The notes: generated from the letters alone by a model not told the origin. A stretch of DNA of 64,000 nucleotides from Roseateles noduli (GCA_002205125.1 NIOE01000016.1:124001-188000); one strand, 5' to 3'; positions 24,925 to 33,235 are shown, counted from the stretch's first letter. Numbers and translations are program-made.

Positions 24925-25791
24925 ATGACGCCCGACGCCATCGGCCGCGCCGCCGCCGCCGCGCTGTACGACGAACTGGCGCTGTCGCCCAAGCCCGGCC
25001 TGGTCACGTTCACCAGCAACGGCAGCCACAGCGACATGGATGCGCGGACCTTCATGCGCAGCCTCTCGTCGCTGCGTCCGTATTTCGTCCGCATCGCCGG
25101 TCTCGGCGCGGCGGGCGCGGAATTCGCCGAACTCGAACGCGCCGGCATCGAGGCGGAAGCCCGGATGCTCGCAGCGACCGGCGGCGTCAACACGCATCGC
25201 GGCGCGATCTTCCTGCTGGGTCTGCTCTGCGCCGCCGCCGGCGCCGTCGTCGCCACGCCCAAGCACTGGACGCCGGAGGCTCTGCGCACCACGCTCATCG
25301 AGCGTTGGGGCGACGCACTGCGACGCCGTGCGTCCCGGCCATCCCACCTGCCCGGCGGTATCGCCGCGCGCCAGCTGAAGCTGCGCAGCGCGTCCGAGGA
25401 GGCCGCGCTGGGTTTCCCCGCCGTGTTCGAAACGGCGATTCCGGCGATGCGTTCGGCCATCCAGCGCGGGCTGTCGCGCGAGCGCGCGCAACTCGACACG
25501 CTCCTCCATCTGATGGCGACGCTGGACGACAGCAACCTCGCGCATCGCGGCGGTCTCGACGGGCTGCGCTTCGCGCAGCGCGCTGCCCGTGAGTTCATCG
25601 CCCAAGGCGGCGCGGCGACGGCAGACGCGGACGATCGCGCCGCCGCGATCGCCGCCGACTTCGAGGCTCGTCGGCTGTCCCCCGGCGGATCTGCCGACAT
25701 GCTGGCCGCCGTGTGCTGGATGCGGCGCATCGGAGCCCTCGGCGCGATCGATGTGGTCGACGTGGTGCCGGCACGCCTCGCCCTCCCGTGA
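24925..25791 (+). CDS. mdcB: Triphosphoribosyl-dephospho-CoA synthase
   Basis: A 288-residue CitG/MdcB-family enzyme that makes the prosthetic-group precursor from ATP and dephospho-CoA. Motifs: 'ELALSPKPGLVTFTSNGSHS', 'ATGGVNTHRGAIFLLGLL', 'TLDDSNLAHRGG' and 'SPGGSADMLAAV'. Start coupling is provided by overlap with the mini-ORF at 24908-24928; its stop overlaps the GTG start of mdcH. Confidence 0.93.
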   Translation: MTPDAIGRAAAAALYDELALSPKPGLVTFTSNGSHSDMDARTFMRSLSSLRPYFVRIAGLGAAGAEFAELERAGIEAEARMLAATGGVNTHRGAIFLLGLLCAAAGAVVATPKHWTPEALRTTLIERWGDALRRRASRPSHLPGGIAARQLKLRSASEEAALGFPAVFETAIPAMRSAIQRGLSRERAQLDTLLHLMATLDDSNLAHRGGLDGLRFAQRAAREFIAQGGAATADADDRAAAIAADFEARRLSPGGSADMLAAVCWMRRIGALGAIDVVDVVPARLALP

Positions 25792-26711
25792 GCGTCGCAG
25801 TCGTCTTCAGCGGTCAGGGGAACCAGCATCCGGCGATGCTGTCGTGGCTGGGCGACGATGCCTCACTGTCGGCCATGACGGCCCGACTCGGCGTCCCCGA
25901 TTGGCGCGCGGCACTCGCCGATAGCGCATGGGCACGAACGAACGCGCACGCGCAGGTGTTGCTCACGACGACCGGCCTCGCCGCGTGGTCGCGCATCGCT
26001 GCGCGCTTGATGAGCGCATCGATTGCGATCGACGGCGTCGCCGGTTATAGCGTCGGCGAGCTCGCCGCGTGTGCGGCGGCGGGCGTCATCGATGCGGAGC
26101 ACGCCATCCGGCTCGCGGCACAGCGCGCGACGCACATGGACGAGGCGAGCCGGTCGCTCGCGGGCGGACTCTGCGGCGTGACTGGCATCGCGGCGGCGGA
26201 CGTTGAAGCCGTTCTGCTCGGAACGACCGTGAGCATCGCCATCCGCAACGGCGACGACTCCGTCGTCATCGGCGGGCCGCTCGGCGAGGACGCGCTCGAT
26301 GCCGTCGAAGCGACGCTGGCCGCGCGCGGCGCGCGCTGCACGCGGCTCGCCGTCTCTGTCGCCTCCCACACGCCGCTGATGCGCTCCGCGGCGCAGGCGT
26401 TCGGCGACGCGTTATCGACGGCCGAACTGCGTGCTCCGACGCTCGCGCTGTTCGACAGCGACGCCAATCGCGTCTGGACTGCCGACCAGGCGCGTGCCGG
26501 ACTCGCGCGTCAGATCGACCATACGGTCCGATGGGACGAGGTCATGGATCAGCTCGCCGCGCGCGCACCCTCCTGCGTGCTGGAGATCGGCGGCGGTCAG
26601 GCACTCGCGCGTCTTTGGCAACAGCGGCATCCGTCGATTCCCGCGCGCTCCGCCGACGAGTTCCGCACGCTGGACGGCGTGCTCGCGTGGATCGAGCGCA
26701 GCGCGCCGTGA
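25788..26711 (+). CDS. mdcH: Malonyl-CoA:ACP transacylase of malonate decarboxylase
   Basis: A 307-residue FabD-like acyltransferase that first loads malonyl onto MdcC. 'VVFSGQGNQHPAM' is the start motif, 'GYSVGELAACAAAG' holds the nucleophilic Ser (GxSxG), and 'VASHTPLM' the catalytic His. The start is a GTG that overlaps the mdcB stop (GTGA); no ATG start fits. It is the last biosynthetic gene before the carrier. Confidence 0.92.
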   Translation: MSVAVVFSGQGNQHPAMLSWLGDDASLSAMTARLGVPDWRAALADSAWARTNAHAQVLLTTTGLAAWSRIAARLMSASIAIDGVAGYSVGELAACAAAGVIDAEHAIRLAAQRATHMDEASRSLAGGLCGVTGIAAADVEAVLLGTTVSIAIRNGDDSVVIGGPLGEDALDAVEATLAARGARCTRLAVSVASHTPLMRSAAQAFGDALSTAELRAPTLALFDSDANRVWTADQARAGLARQIDHTVRWDEVMDQLAARAPSCVLEIGGGQALARLWQQRHPSIPARSADEFRTLDGVLAWIERSAP

Positions 26712-26766
26712 GGTGCGCGGAACGGGTTCTCCCTCGATCGTTGCGTCGCGCGTAAAGATCCCGTCA

Positions 26767-26783
26767 CGAGCTTGATTGAAGCT
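26767..26783. promoter_or_regulatory. Small inverted repeat in the carrier-gene promoter region
   Basis: GAGCTT-GATTG-AAGCTC is a 6-bp palindrome with a five-base centre. It includes the octamer TTGATTGA also found before mdcA and lies about 90 bases before the carrier start, in the 158-base gap after mdcH. It may be an MdcR site or part of a second promoter. Confidence 0.3.
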
Positions 26784-26869
26784 CGCCCGCGCGCTCGATA
26801 CCGTGCATGCCATCGAGAAACGATGCGGCCGGCGTTCGACGCGCCGGACCGTCACAACAGGAGACGGCG

Positions 26870-28240
26870 ATGAACATTCACTGGATATCCATCCTTCCAC
26901 TGGCGGCCATGTTCGTCGTGGCCACGGCGCTGCCGATCAACATGGGCGTGCTGGCCTTCGTCGGCGCGTTCCTCGTCGGCACGCTGGCGGCGGGCATGAG
27001 TGCCAAGGCCATCATGGCCGGCTTCCCCGCCGAGCTGTTCCTGACGCTGGCGGGCATCACCTATCTCTTCGCGCTCGCGCAGAACAACGGCACCATCGAC
27101 TGGCTGGTGCGGCTCGCCGTGCGCGCCGTGCGGGGCCGCATCGCGGCGATCCCGTGGATCATGTTCATGATCGCGGCGCTGCTGACCTCGTTCGGCGCGG
27201 TCAGCCCGGCGGCGGTCGCGATCATCGCGCCCATCGCGCTCGGCTTCGCCGCGCGGCACGGCATCAATCCGCTGATGATGGGGTTGATGGTGATCCACGG
27301 TGCGCAGGCGGGCGGCTTCTCGCCGATGAGCATCTACGGCGGCATCACCAACAAGATCGTCGCCAAGGCGGGCCTACCGCTCAGCGAGATCACGACCATG
27401 CTGGCGAGCTTCGGCGTCAACTTCGCCGTGTCGCTGGGGCTCTTCCTCGCGCTCGGCGGGCTGCAGCTGATGCGGCGTGGGCGCGTCGCGGACGACGGCG
27501 AGCTCGCGCCTATCCCGCCGGTGGCGCGGGCGCAGGGCGGTCCGCAGGTGTTCGGCGACGCGGAGGCCGCCTCGTACGGCGAGGGTCGCCGCGTCGCGGC
27601 GAGCAAGTCGTCGATGATGGGGCAGGTCCAGACGCAGACCTTCCAGAACACGGGGCCGCATCAGGTGATCACTGCGCTGGGTCTGTTGCTGCTGGCGGTG
27701 CTGACGCTGGGCTACAAGCTGGACATCGGTTTCGTCTCGATCACGATCGGTCTGGCGCTGAGCCTGATGCAGCCGCGGCTGCAGAAGAGCGCGCTGGGTC
27801 AGGTCTCGTGGCCGGAGATCATGCTGATCGTCGGCGTGAGCACGTACGTGGGCGTGATGGAGAAGATGGGCACGATCGACTACGTCGGCCACAGCGTCGC
27901 GAACCTCACGTCGCCGCTGATGGCGGCGCTGCTGCTGTGTTTCGTCGGCGCGGTGGTCTCGGCCTTCGCGTCGTCGACGGCGGTGCTGGGGTCGCTGATC
28001 CCCTTGGGTGTGCCGTTCCTGACGGGCGACAACTCGACGATGGCGATCGGCTTCATCGCCGCGATGGCGGTGTCGTCGACGATCGTGGACGTGAGTCCGT
28101 TCTCGACCAACGGGGCTCTGGTGCTGGCCAATGCCAAGGGCATGGACCGCGATCGTTTCTTCCGGCTGCTGCTGCTCTACGGAGTCGCGGTGACGGTCAT
28201 CGCGCCGGTGTTGGTGTGGGGGCTCTTCGTGGTGCTGTGA
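26870..28240 (+). CDS. MatC-type malonate/dicarboxylate carrier
   Basis: A 456-residue inner-membrane carrier with 11-12 hydrophobic segments. The N-terminal half matches the dicarboxylate carrier MatC domain ('MFVVATALPINMGVLAFVGA', 'TLAGITYLFALAQNNGTIDW', 'GGFSPMSIYGGITNKI'), and the C-terminal half repeats the fold ('SSTAVLGSLIPLGVPF', 'DVSPFSTNGALVLANA'). A hydrophilic loop at about 205-255 separates them. It follows the mdc genes, so malonate uptake for MdcACDE is the obvious role. Confidence 0.9.
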   Translation: MNIHWISILPLAAMFVVATALPINMGVLAFVGAFLVGTLAAGMSAKAIMAGFPAELFLTLAGITYLFALAQNNGTIDWLVRLAVRAVRGRIAAIPWIMFMIAALLTSFGAVSPAAVAIIAPIALGFAARHGINPLMMGLMVIHGAQAGGFSPMSIYGGITNKIVAKAGLPLSEITTMLASFGVNFAVSLGLFLALGGLQLMRRGRVADDGELAPIPPVARAQGGPQVFGDAEAASYGEGRRVAASKSSMMGQVQTQTFQNTGPHQVITALGLLLLAVLTLGYKLDIGFVSITIGLALSLMQPRLQKSALGQVSWPEIMLIVGVSTYVGVMEKMGTIDYVGHSVANLTSPLMAALLLCFVGAVVSAFASSTAVLGSLIPLGVPFLTGDNSTMAIGFIAAMAVSSTIVDVSPFSTNGALVLANAKGMDRDRFFRLLLLYGVAVTVIAPVLVWGLFVVL

Positions 28241-28249
28241 CGTGATGGA

Positions 28250-28389
28250 GAGCTTGGCCGGTGCCGGCGGCGAAGCCGAGCGTTCAAGACTGACTTGAGC
28301 GCCGTCTGTCTGAGTGCAGTGAGCCGCAGGCGAACGGAACGAGTTGGCGCGACCTCGCGAGGCGTGAGCCGCCGGCACCGGCCAAGCTC
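28250..28389. repeat. 140-bp element with 22-bp perfect inverted ends (MITE-like)
   Basis: Bases 28250-28271 and 28368-28389 are perfect reverse complements (GAGCTTGGCCGGTGCCGGCG... on the left). The 96-base interior has its own short stems (TTCAAG-ACTGA-CTTGA near 28283 and the palindrome CCTCGCGAGG near 28354) and no reading frame. It lies between the convergent carrier and DUF3331 genes. It could be a miniature mobile element or a large bidirectional terminator. Confidence 0.7.
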
Positions 28390-28402
28390 GCGCGCTCGTT
28401 CT

Positions 28403-28765
28403 TCAGGCGTCGACGAACGCTGCTGCGATCATTTCTCCGGCGTTGATGGGCGAGGGTTCATCGACGCGCGGGGTGTAGATCATTTCGCCGGCGCGGATGG
28501 TGGATCCGGTGAGCACGCAGACGCCGTCGCGCTTGGACGGCACCATGTCCCAGATCTGATAGCCGTAGTGGCAGGCGCCGGGGTCGGACCAGGAGATGGC
28601 GGCTGTGCGCGGCGTCGGGCGGTCGAGCACGTGGATGGTCGGCGCCGTCTTGAATTGACGAGCGGAGGGGGCGGGGGGCGTATCGGGCACGCCGCCGTTG
28701 CCGAGCCACGCGACTGTGCGCAGCCAACCGTCCCGGGACGGATCGCTTGCGAGATCCCTGTACAT
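28403..28765 (-). CDS. DUF3331 domain protein
   Basis: A 120-residue protein of unknown function. Recognised by 'IHVLDRPTPRTAAISWSDPG' followed by a C/H-rich stretch ('CHYGYQIWDM'), 'GVCVLTGSTIRAGEMIYTP' and 'INAGEMI', the pattern of the Burkholderiales DUF3331 family. The spacing of Cys and His could bind metal. No signal peptide. Its stop is 13 bases from the inverted-repeat element; its start faces a TetR gene. Confidence 0.75.
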   Translation of the reverse strand: MYRDLASDPSRDGWLRTVAWLGNGGVPDTPPAPSARQFKTAPTIHVLDRPTPRTAAISWSDPGACHYGYQIWDMVPSKRDGVCVLTGSTIRAGEMIYTPRVDEPSPINAGEMIAAAFVDA

Positions 28766-28818
28766 GCGACACCGCCTTTCTCATCCGCCGGACAATCCGG
28801 CGTCAAAGCCTGAAATAA

Positions 28819-28836
28819 TTCAACGCGTGATGAATA
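28819..28836. promoter_or_regulatory. Candidate operator between DUF3331 and TetR genes
   Basis: ATTCA-ACGCGTGA-TGAAT is a short interrupted palindrome in an AT-rich dip of the 91-base divergent gap, just before the TetR start. It is placed as an autoregulatory TetR site would be. Confidence 0.3.
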
Positions 28837-28856
28837 TAACAAAGGCGGGGCGGACG

Positions 28857-29507
28857 ATGAACAAGACCCCGAAGACTGGCGGGGCGCCGCGAAGGCGCGG
28901 GCGGCCGAGCGCGGACTGTGCGCAAGGCGCGGACAACCTGCTGCGCACGGCGCGGCGGATCTTCGCGCTGCGCGGTTATGAGGCTGCGAGCGTGCGCGAG
29001 ATCGCGCGCCAGGCCGGCCTCGATCCGGCGTTGATCGCGCATCACTTCGGGTCGAAGGAAGCGCTGTGGCTGGCAGTGGTCGAGCAGATCAGGGTGCTGA
29101 TGGACCCGATGCTGCAGACGGCCAAGGACCTGGGCGGCGACGCCTCGCTGGGTCCGCGGCAGCGCGTCGAGCGTTGCATGCTGTCCTTCATCGACCGCGT
29201 CTTCGAGCACCCGGACATCGGCATCTTCTTCTCCACCGCCGCGACCGAGGAAGGCGAGCGGCTCAACGTGCTGGTCGACACCATCGTGCGGCCCTTCCAC
29301 GACGTCTGCCTGCCGCTGTTCAGCGACGCGATGGACGCCGGCGAGCTGCACCGCTGCGAGCCGGCGCTGCTGTTCTCGGTGCTGATGAACGGCATCAGCA
29401 AGACGGTGGCCTACGCGCATGTGATGCGGGCGGTGTCGACGCTGCCGGACGATCCTGAGCGATTCAAGCGCGAGCTCACGGACATCACGCTGCATCTGTT
29501 GCGCTGA
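28857..29507 (+). CDS. TetR/AcrR-family regulator (CerR/YbiH-like)
   Basis: A 216-residue TetR protein. Helix-turn-helix: 'YEAASVREIARQAGLDPALI' then 'AHHFGSKEALWLAVVEQI'. The C-terminal ligand domain resembles the CerR/DUF1956 group ('IDRVFEHPDIGIFFSTAATE', 'ALLFSVLMNGISKTVAYA'). The ATG at 28857 follows GGGGCGG; one at 28830 lacks a ribosome-binding site and overlaps a possible -10. It is divergent from DUF3331 and upstream of the thioredoxin gene. Confidence 0.85.
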   Translation: MNKTPKTGGAPRRRGRPSADCAQGADNLLRTARRIFALRGYEAASVREIARQAGLDPALIAHHFGSKEALWLAVVEQIRVLMDPMLQTAKDLGGDASLGPRQRVERCMLSFIDRVFEHPDIGIFFSTAATEEGERLNVLVDTIVRPFHDVCLPLFSDAMDAGELHRCEPALLFSVLMNGISKTVAYAHVMRAVSTLPDDPERFKRELTDITLHLLR

Positions 29508-29535
29508 GCATCGGATCGTCTTTCCTGCCCGGGCG

Positions 29536-29552
29536 GGATACACAGGCATACG
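29536..29552 (+). promoter_or_regulatory. Direct-repeat motif TACA-N6-TACG (OmpR/RstA-type site)
   Basis: GGATACACAGGCATACG before the thioredoxin gene resembles GGATACACGCCAATACA at 31089-31105 before the isomerase/kinase genes. Spacing (TACA-N6-TACR) fits direct half-sites of an OmpR-family regulator such as that encoded at 30271-31017. Confidence 0.4.
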
Positions 29553-29633
29553 AAAGCCGTATCGCCGAGCGACCGGTTTTCGAAGAATCCGCTCCATCGC
29601 AGCACGCCGCTGCAGGTTTGGAAAGGATTCCCC

Positions 29634-30236
29634 ATGTCGCAGCCCACCCGCCGTCCCCTCACCGGACGCTCCTTCTTCCCGCTGCTGATCGCCGGCGCTT
29701 CGGCCGTCGCGGCGGTAGCGCTGTCGTTGCCGCCGATGGCGTCCGATGCGGTCGCCGCGTCGCTCTTCGGCAACATCGGCAGCACCGGCATGGCCGGCAA
29801 GCCGGCGCCGGCATTCACCGGCATCGATCACTGGATCAACAGCCCGCCGCTGAAGATCGACGAGCTGCGCGGCAAGGTCGTGCTGGTGGACTTCTGGACC
29901 TACACCTGCGTCAACTGCCTGAACCAGCTGCCGTACGTGAAGGCCTGGCATGAGAAGTACAAGGACCAGGGGCTGGTGGTCGTCGGCGTGCATTCGCCGG
30001 AGTACGACGAGGAGCGCTCCACCGCCGGACTGAAGGACGCGATCGCGCGCCTGGGCATCCGCCACGCCGTCGCGCAGGACAACGACTTCAAGACGTGGAA
30101 GAGCTACAGCAACCGCTACTGGCCGGCGATCTACCTCGTCGACAAGCAGGGGAAGATCGTCTACTCGCACTTCGGTGAAGGGGCGTACCAGCAGACCGAA
30201 GCGCAGATCCAGACGCTGCTGAAGCAGCAGGGCTGA
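29634..30236 (+). CDS. Exported thioredoxin-like protein
   Basis: A 200-residue protein with an N-terminal hydrophobic signal (FFPLLIAGASAVAAVALSLP, likely cleaved or anchoring) and a thioredoxin/AhpC-TlpA fold. The redox motif is CVNC in 'DFWTYTCVNCLNQLPYV'; the cis-Pro region is 'YWPAIYLVDKQGKI'. This resembles the C-terminal thioredoxin domain of DipZ. It probably reduces disulfides or peroxides in the periplasm. A strong GGAAAGGA precedes the ATG. It converges with the response-regulator gene, and a shared upstream motif suggests control by that system. Confidence 0.85.
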   Translation: MSQPTRRPLTGRSFFPLLIAGASAVAAVALSLPPMASDAVAASLFGNIGSTGMAGKPAPAFTGIDHWINSPPLKIDELRGKVVLVDFWTYTCVNCLNQLPYVKAWHEKYKDQGLVVVGVHSPEYDEERSTAGLKDAIARLGIRHAVAQDNDFKTWKSYSNRYWPAIYLVDKQGKIVYSHFGEGAYQQTEAQIQTLLKQQG

Positions 30237-30244
30237 GCGACTGG

Positions 30245-30275
30245 ACTGAACGACCGGAAGGGCGCGACGTTCAGT
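30245..30275. terminator. Weak stem-loop between thioredoxin and regulator genes
   Basis: ACTGAACG (30245-30252) pairs with CGTTCAGT (30268-30275) across a 15-base loop in the 34-base gap, reaching into the regulator's stop codon. No T-run is present. Confidence 0.3.
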
Positions 30276-31017
30276 CGCGGCCCTCGACTGCCATCGACAG
30301 CACGTAGCCTTCGCTGCGCACCGTCTTGAGGTACTTCGGCTCGCGCGCGTCGTCGCGCAGGCGCTGGCGGATGCGGCTCACAAGCAGGTCGATGGAACGC
30401 TCGAAGAGCTCGGCCTCGCGGCCTTGCGTCAGGCTCAGCAGCTGGTCCCGGCTCAGCACGCGCTGCGGATGGTCGAGGAACACGCGCAACAGGCGGTACT
30501 CCGCGCCGCTGAGCGGCACCACCGTACCCTGCTGGTCGATGAGGTGACGCTCGACCGTGTCGAGCACCCATTCGCCGAAGGCCAGCCGCGGCGACTCGTC
30601 GGTCGAGCGCATGTTGGGCGGCAGCATCCGAGCGCGACGCAGCACCGACTTGATACGCGCCAGCAACTCGCGCGCAGCGAAAGGCTTGGCGAGGTAATCG
30701 TCGGCGCCCATCTCCAGGCCGAGGATGCGATCCGCCTCGTCGCCGCGCGCCGTCAGCATGATCACCGGCGTCGCCTTGTGCTTGCCCGCGCGCAGGTCGC
30801 GGCACAGCGACAGGCCGTCCTCGCCCGGCAGCATCAGGTCCAGGATCACCAGATCCACCGGCGTGCCGGTCTCCAGCGCGATCCGCATGTGACGACCGGT
30901 CGGCACGGCCGTCACCTTCAGGCCGTTGCGGGTCAGGTAGGTGGTGAGCAATTCGCGGATCTCGCGGTCGTCGTCGACGATCAGCACATGATCCTGGGTA
31001 GGCGCGGTGGTCTGCAT
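30271..31017 (-). CDS. OmpR/PhoB-family response regulator
   Basis: A 248-residue two-domain regulator. Receiver: acidic pocket 'LIVDDDREIRELL', phospho-acceptor Asp in 'LVILDLMLPGEDGL', Thr in 'VIMLTARG', Lys in 'YLAKPFAARELL'. Winged-helix DNA-binding domain: 'LSGAEYRLLRVFLDHPQRVL' and 'LFERSIDLLVSRIRQRLRDD'. The ATG at 31017 starts 'MQTTAPTQDHVLIVDDD'. Its kinase is probably the divergent gene at 31813-33234, with an isomerase gene between them. Confidence 0.92.
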   Translation of the reverse strand: MQTTAPTQDHVLIVDDDREIRELLTTYLTRNGLKVTAVPTGRHMRIALETGTPVDLVILDLMLPGEDGLSLCRDLRAGKHKATPVIMLTARGDEADRILGLEMGADDYLAKPFAARELLARIKSVLRRARMLPPNMRSTDESPRLAFGEWVLDTVERHLIDQQGTVVPLSGAEYRLLRVFLDHPQRVLSRDQLLSLTQGREAELFERSIDLLVSRIRQRLRDDAREPKYLKTVRSEGYVLSMAVEGRD

Positions 31018-31088
31018 GGGCGCAATGTACCGGCGACGCCCCCGCCAGTGGTACGGACAGGCAATGTTGTGTCTCCGGTGCGGGACAC

Positions 31089-31105
31089 GGATACACGCCA
31101 ATACA
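31089..31105 (+). promoter_or_regulatory. Direct-repeat motif TACA-N6-TACA in the divergent promoter
   Basis: GGATACACGCCAATACA has two TACA half-sites ten bases apart (31092-31095, 31102-31105), like RstA/OmpR-family sites. It lies between the response regulator and the isomerase-kinase operon, followed by CCTATAAA near 31133, a possible -10. See 29536-29552 for the second copy. Confidence 0.45.
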
Positions 31106-31186
31106 AAGGCGCCCACAAGCGCGGCGCCCGGGCCTATAAACCGGCCTGCGGCCTTAGCCGCCCGCCCCCCCGCTTCGGAGACCCTC

Positions 31187-31816
31187 GTGAGCCGCGTCAT
31201 CGATTACTTCTTTGCCCCGATCAGCCCCTGGACCTACCTCGGTCACGAGCGCTTCGCCGCCATCGCGCGCGACGCCGGCGCCACCGTGCGATTGATCCCG
31301 ATCGACCTCATCAAGCTGTTCGCCGTCTCCGGCGGGCTGCCGCTGGCGCAGCGCCCCGCGCAGCGCCAGGCCTATCGACTGCTGGAGCTGCGGCGCTTCT
31401 CGAAGCACCTCGGGCTGCCGATGAACGTGGAGCCGGCCTGCTTCCCGGTTCAGCCGCACAAGGCCGCGCGCTTGATCATCGCGGTCGACCAGGCCGACGG
31501 CGCGGACGCAGCGATGCGCGTGACCGGCGCGCTGCTGCGCGCGGTCTGGGAGCAGCAGCGCGACATCGCCGACGACGCCACGCTGACCGCGATCCTCGGC
31601 GAGCAGGGACTGGCCGCCGAACGTCTGGTCCGTTCCACCGACGACGACATCGGCGCGCAGTACGACGCCAATACGCAGCGCGCGATCGACGCCGCCCTGT
31701 TCGGCGCGCCGAGCTATGTCCTCGACGGCGAACTGTTCTGGGGCCAGGACCGCCTGGACTTCCTCCAGCGCGCGCTGAAGTCCGAAGGCGACGAGGGCCT
31801 GGGCGAAGGCGCATGA
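31187..31816 (+). CDS. DsbA-family 2-hydroxychromene-2-carboxylate isomerase-like protein
   Basis: A 209-residue protein of the DsbA/kappa-GST fold. 'DYFFAPISPWTYLGHERFA' has the Ser (SPW) that replaces the redox Cys in the isomerase group; 'FGAPSYVLDGELFWGQDRLD' is the conserved C-terminal motif. Family members isomerise hydroxychromene-carboxylates in naphthalene-type pathways with glutathione, but many have unknown substrates. The start is a GTG with GGAG seven bases before it. It overlaps the kinase gene by four bases (ATGA), so both are co-translated. Confidence 0.82.
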   Translation: MSRVIDYFFAPISPWTYLGHERFAAIARDAGATVRLIPIDLIKLFAVSGGLPLAQRPAQRQAYRLLELRRFSKHLGLPMNVEPACFPVQPHKAARLIIAVDQADGADAAMRVTGALLRAVWEQQRDIADDATLTAILGEQGLAAERLVRSTDDDIGAQYDANTQRAIDAALFGAPSYVLDGELFWGQDRLDFLQRALKSEGDEGLGEGA

Positions 31817-33234
31817 GCACCGCGTCCGCCTCGACCGCCGCGCGTCCGGGAACGACGACGTCCGCGCAGGAACCGAAGCGTCGCTTCGGCCCGCGCACGC
31901 TCTTCGCGCGCGTGTTCTGGCTGATGGTCTTCGGCATCGCGATCGCGCAGGCGATGGCCTATGTCGCGATCCGGCAGGAACGCTCGATGGCGTTGCGCAC
32001 GCTGATGATGTCGGGCGTGGAGCGCGACATCGCCACCGGCATCGCCGTGCTGGACCGTCTGCCGGTCGCCGAACGCGGCGCCTGGCTGAAGCGCCTGGAG
32101 CGCCCGAACTACCGCTTCGCGCTCGCCGACGAGATCGATCCCAAGGCCGGCCCGGTGCAACGGACCGACTTCAACGGCCCCTTCGTCGACGCGCTGACGC
32201 AGGCGATGCAACCCTTCCACATCGAGCGAGCGGTGCAGCTCGGCGTCAAGCGGTATCAATTGCTGGTGCGTCTCAACGACGGCTCGGCGGTGACGGTCCA
32301 CGCGCAGCGCGTCGACATGCCCATCCCCGAGTGGGTGATGTGGGTGCTGGGCGCGCAGCTCATCGTGCTGGCCGTGTGCAGCTGGATGGTGGTGCGGCTG
32401 GTGACGCGTCCGCTGAAGACACTCGCCGCCGCGGCGGACGACCTCGGTCCGGACCTGTCGCCCAAGCTGATCCCCGAGGAAGGTCCCGCCGAAGTCGCCC
32501 ACGCCGCGCGCGCCTTCAACGCGATGCAGCAGCGCATCGCCGGCTACACGGCGGAACGGGTGGAGATCCTGGCCGCGATCTCCCACGACCTGCAGACGCC
32601 GATCACCCGCATGCGCCTGCGCGCCGACCTGATGAGCGACGAGGCCCTGCGCGGCAAGTTCCACCATGACCTCAACGCGATGCATGTGCTGGTCCGCGAA
32701 GGCGTCACCTACGCGCGCACGCTGCACGGCACCTCGGAAGTCCCGGCCCGGCTGGACGCCGATGCCCTGCTGGCGAGCATCGTCGGCGACTACGAGGACG
32801 CCGGCGAGGCGGTGACGCTCCGCGGCGAGGCCGGATCGCCGATCATGGCGCAGCCGCAGGCGCTCAAGCGCATCCTGGTCAACCTGATCGACAACGCGCT
32901 GGCGTTCGGCGGCCAGGCCGAGATCCAGATGACGCGCAGCAGCGCAAGAGAACCGCAGCTCCCGCAAACGCCGCGCGGTGCGCAAGACCCGACCCCTCGC
33001 CTGACGATCGCGGTGCTGGATCGCGGGCCGGGCATTCCGGAAGAACAGCTGCAGGCCGTCTTCAAACCCTTCCACCGTCTGGAGACCTCGCGCAACCGCG
33101 ACACCGGCGGCACCGGCCTGGGTCTGGCGATCGCGCTGCAACTCGCTACCGCCATGGGGGGAAGCCTGTCCCTCCACAACAGGACCGATGGGGGACTCGA
33201 AGCCCGGCTCACCCTCCCCGCCCCGCTGCCCTGA
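31813..33234 (+). CDS. Sensor histidine kinase (EnvZ/RstB type)
   Basis: A 473-residue membrane kinase. Membrane segments at about 31-50 and 178-198 flank a periplasmic sensor of roughly 125 residues. Then HAMP-like linker ('RLVTRPLKTLAAAADDLG'), H-box 'ISHDLQTPITRMRLR' with phospho-His, N-box 'LVNLIDNALAFG', G boxes 'DRGPGIPEEQL' and 'GGTGLGLAIA'. All catalytic boxes are intact. It begins inside the isomerase stop codon and probably phosphorylates the divergent OmpR-type regulator. The stimulus is unknown. Confidence 0.9.
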   Translation: MSTASASTAARPGTTTSAQEPKRRFGPRTLFARVFWLMVFGIAIAQAMAYVAIRQERSMALRTLMMSGVERDIATGIAVLDRLPVAERGAWLKRLERPNYRFALADEIDPKAGPVQRTDFNGPFVDALTQAMQPFHIERAVQLGVKRYQLLVRLNDGSAVTVHAQRVDMPIPEWVMWVLGAQLIVLAVCSWMVVRLVTRPLKTLAAAADDLGPDLSPKLIPEEGPAEVAHAARAFNAMQQRIAGYTAERVEILAAISHDLQTPITRMRLRADLMSDEALRGKFHHDLNAMHVLVREGVTYARTLHGTSEVPARLDADALLASIVGDYEDAGEAVTLRGEAGSPIMAQPQALKRILVNLIDNALAFGGQAEIQMTRSSAREPQLPQTPRGAQDPTPRLTIAVLDRGPGIPEEQLQAVFKPFHRLETSRNRDTGGTGLGLAIALQLATAMGGSLSLHNRTDGGLEARLTLPAPLP

Positions 33235-33235
33235 C

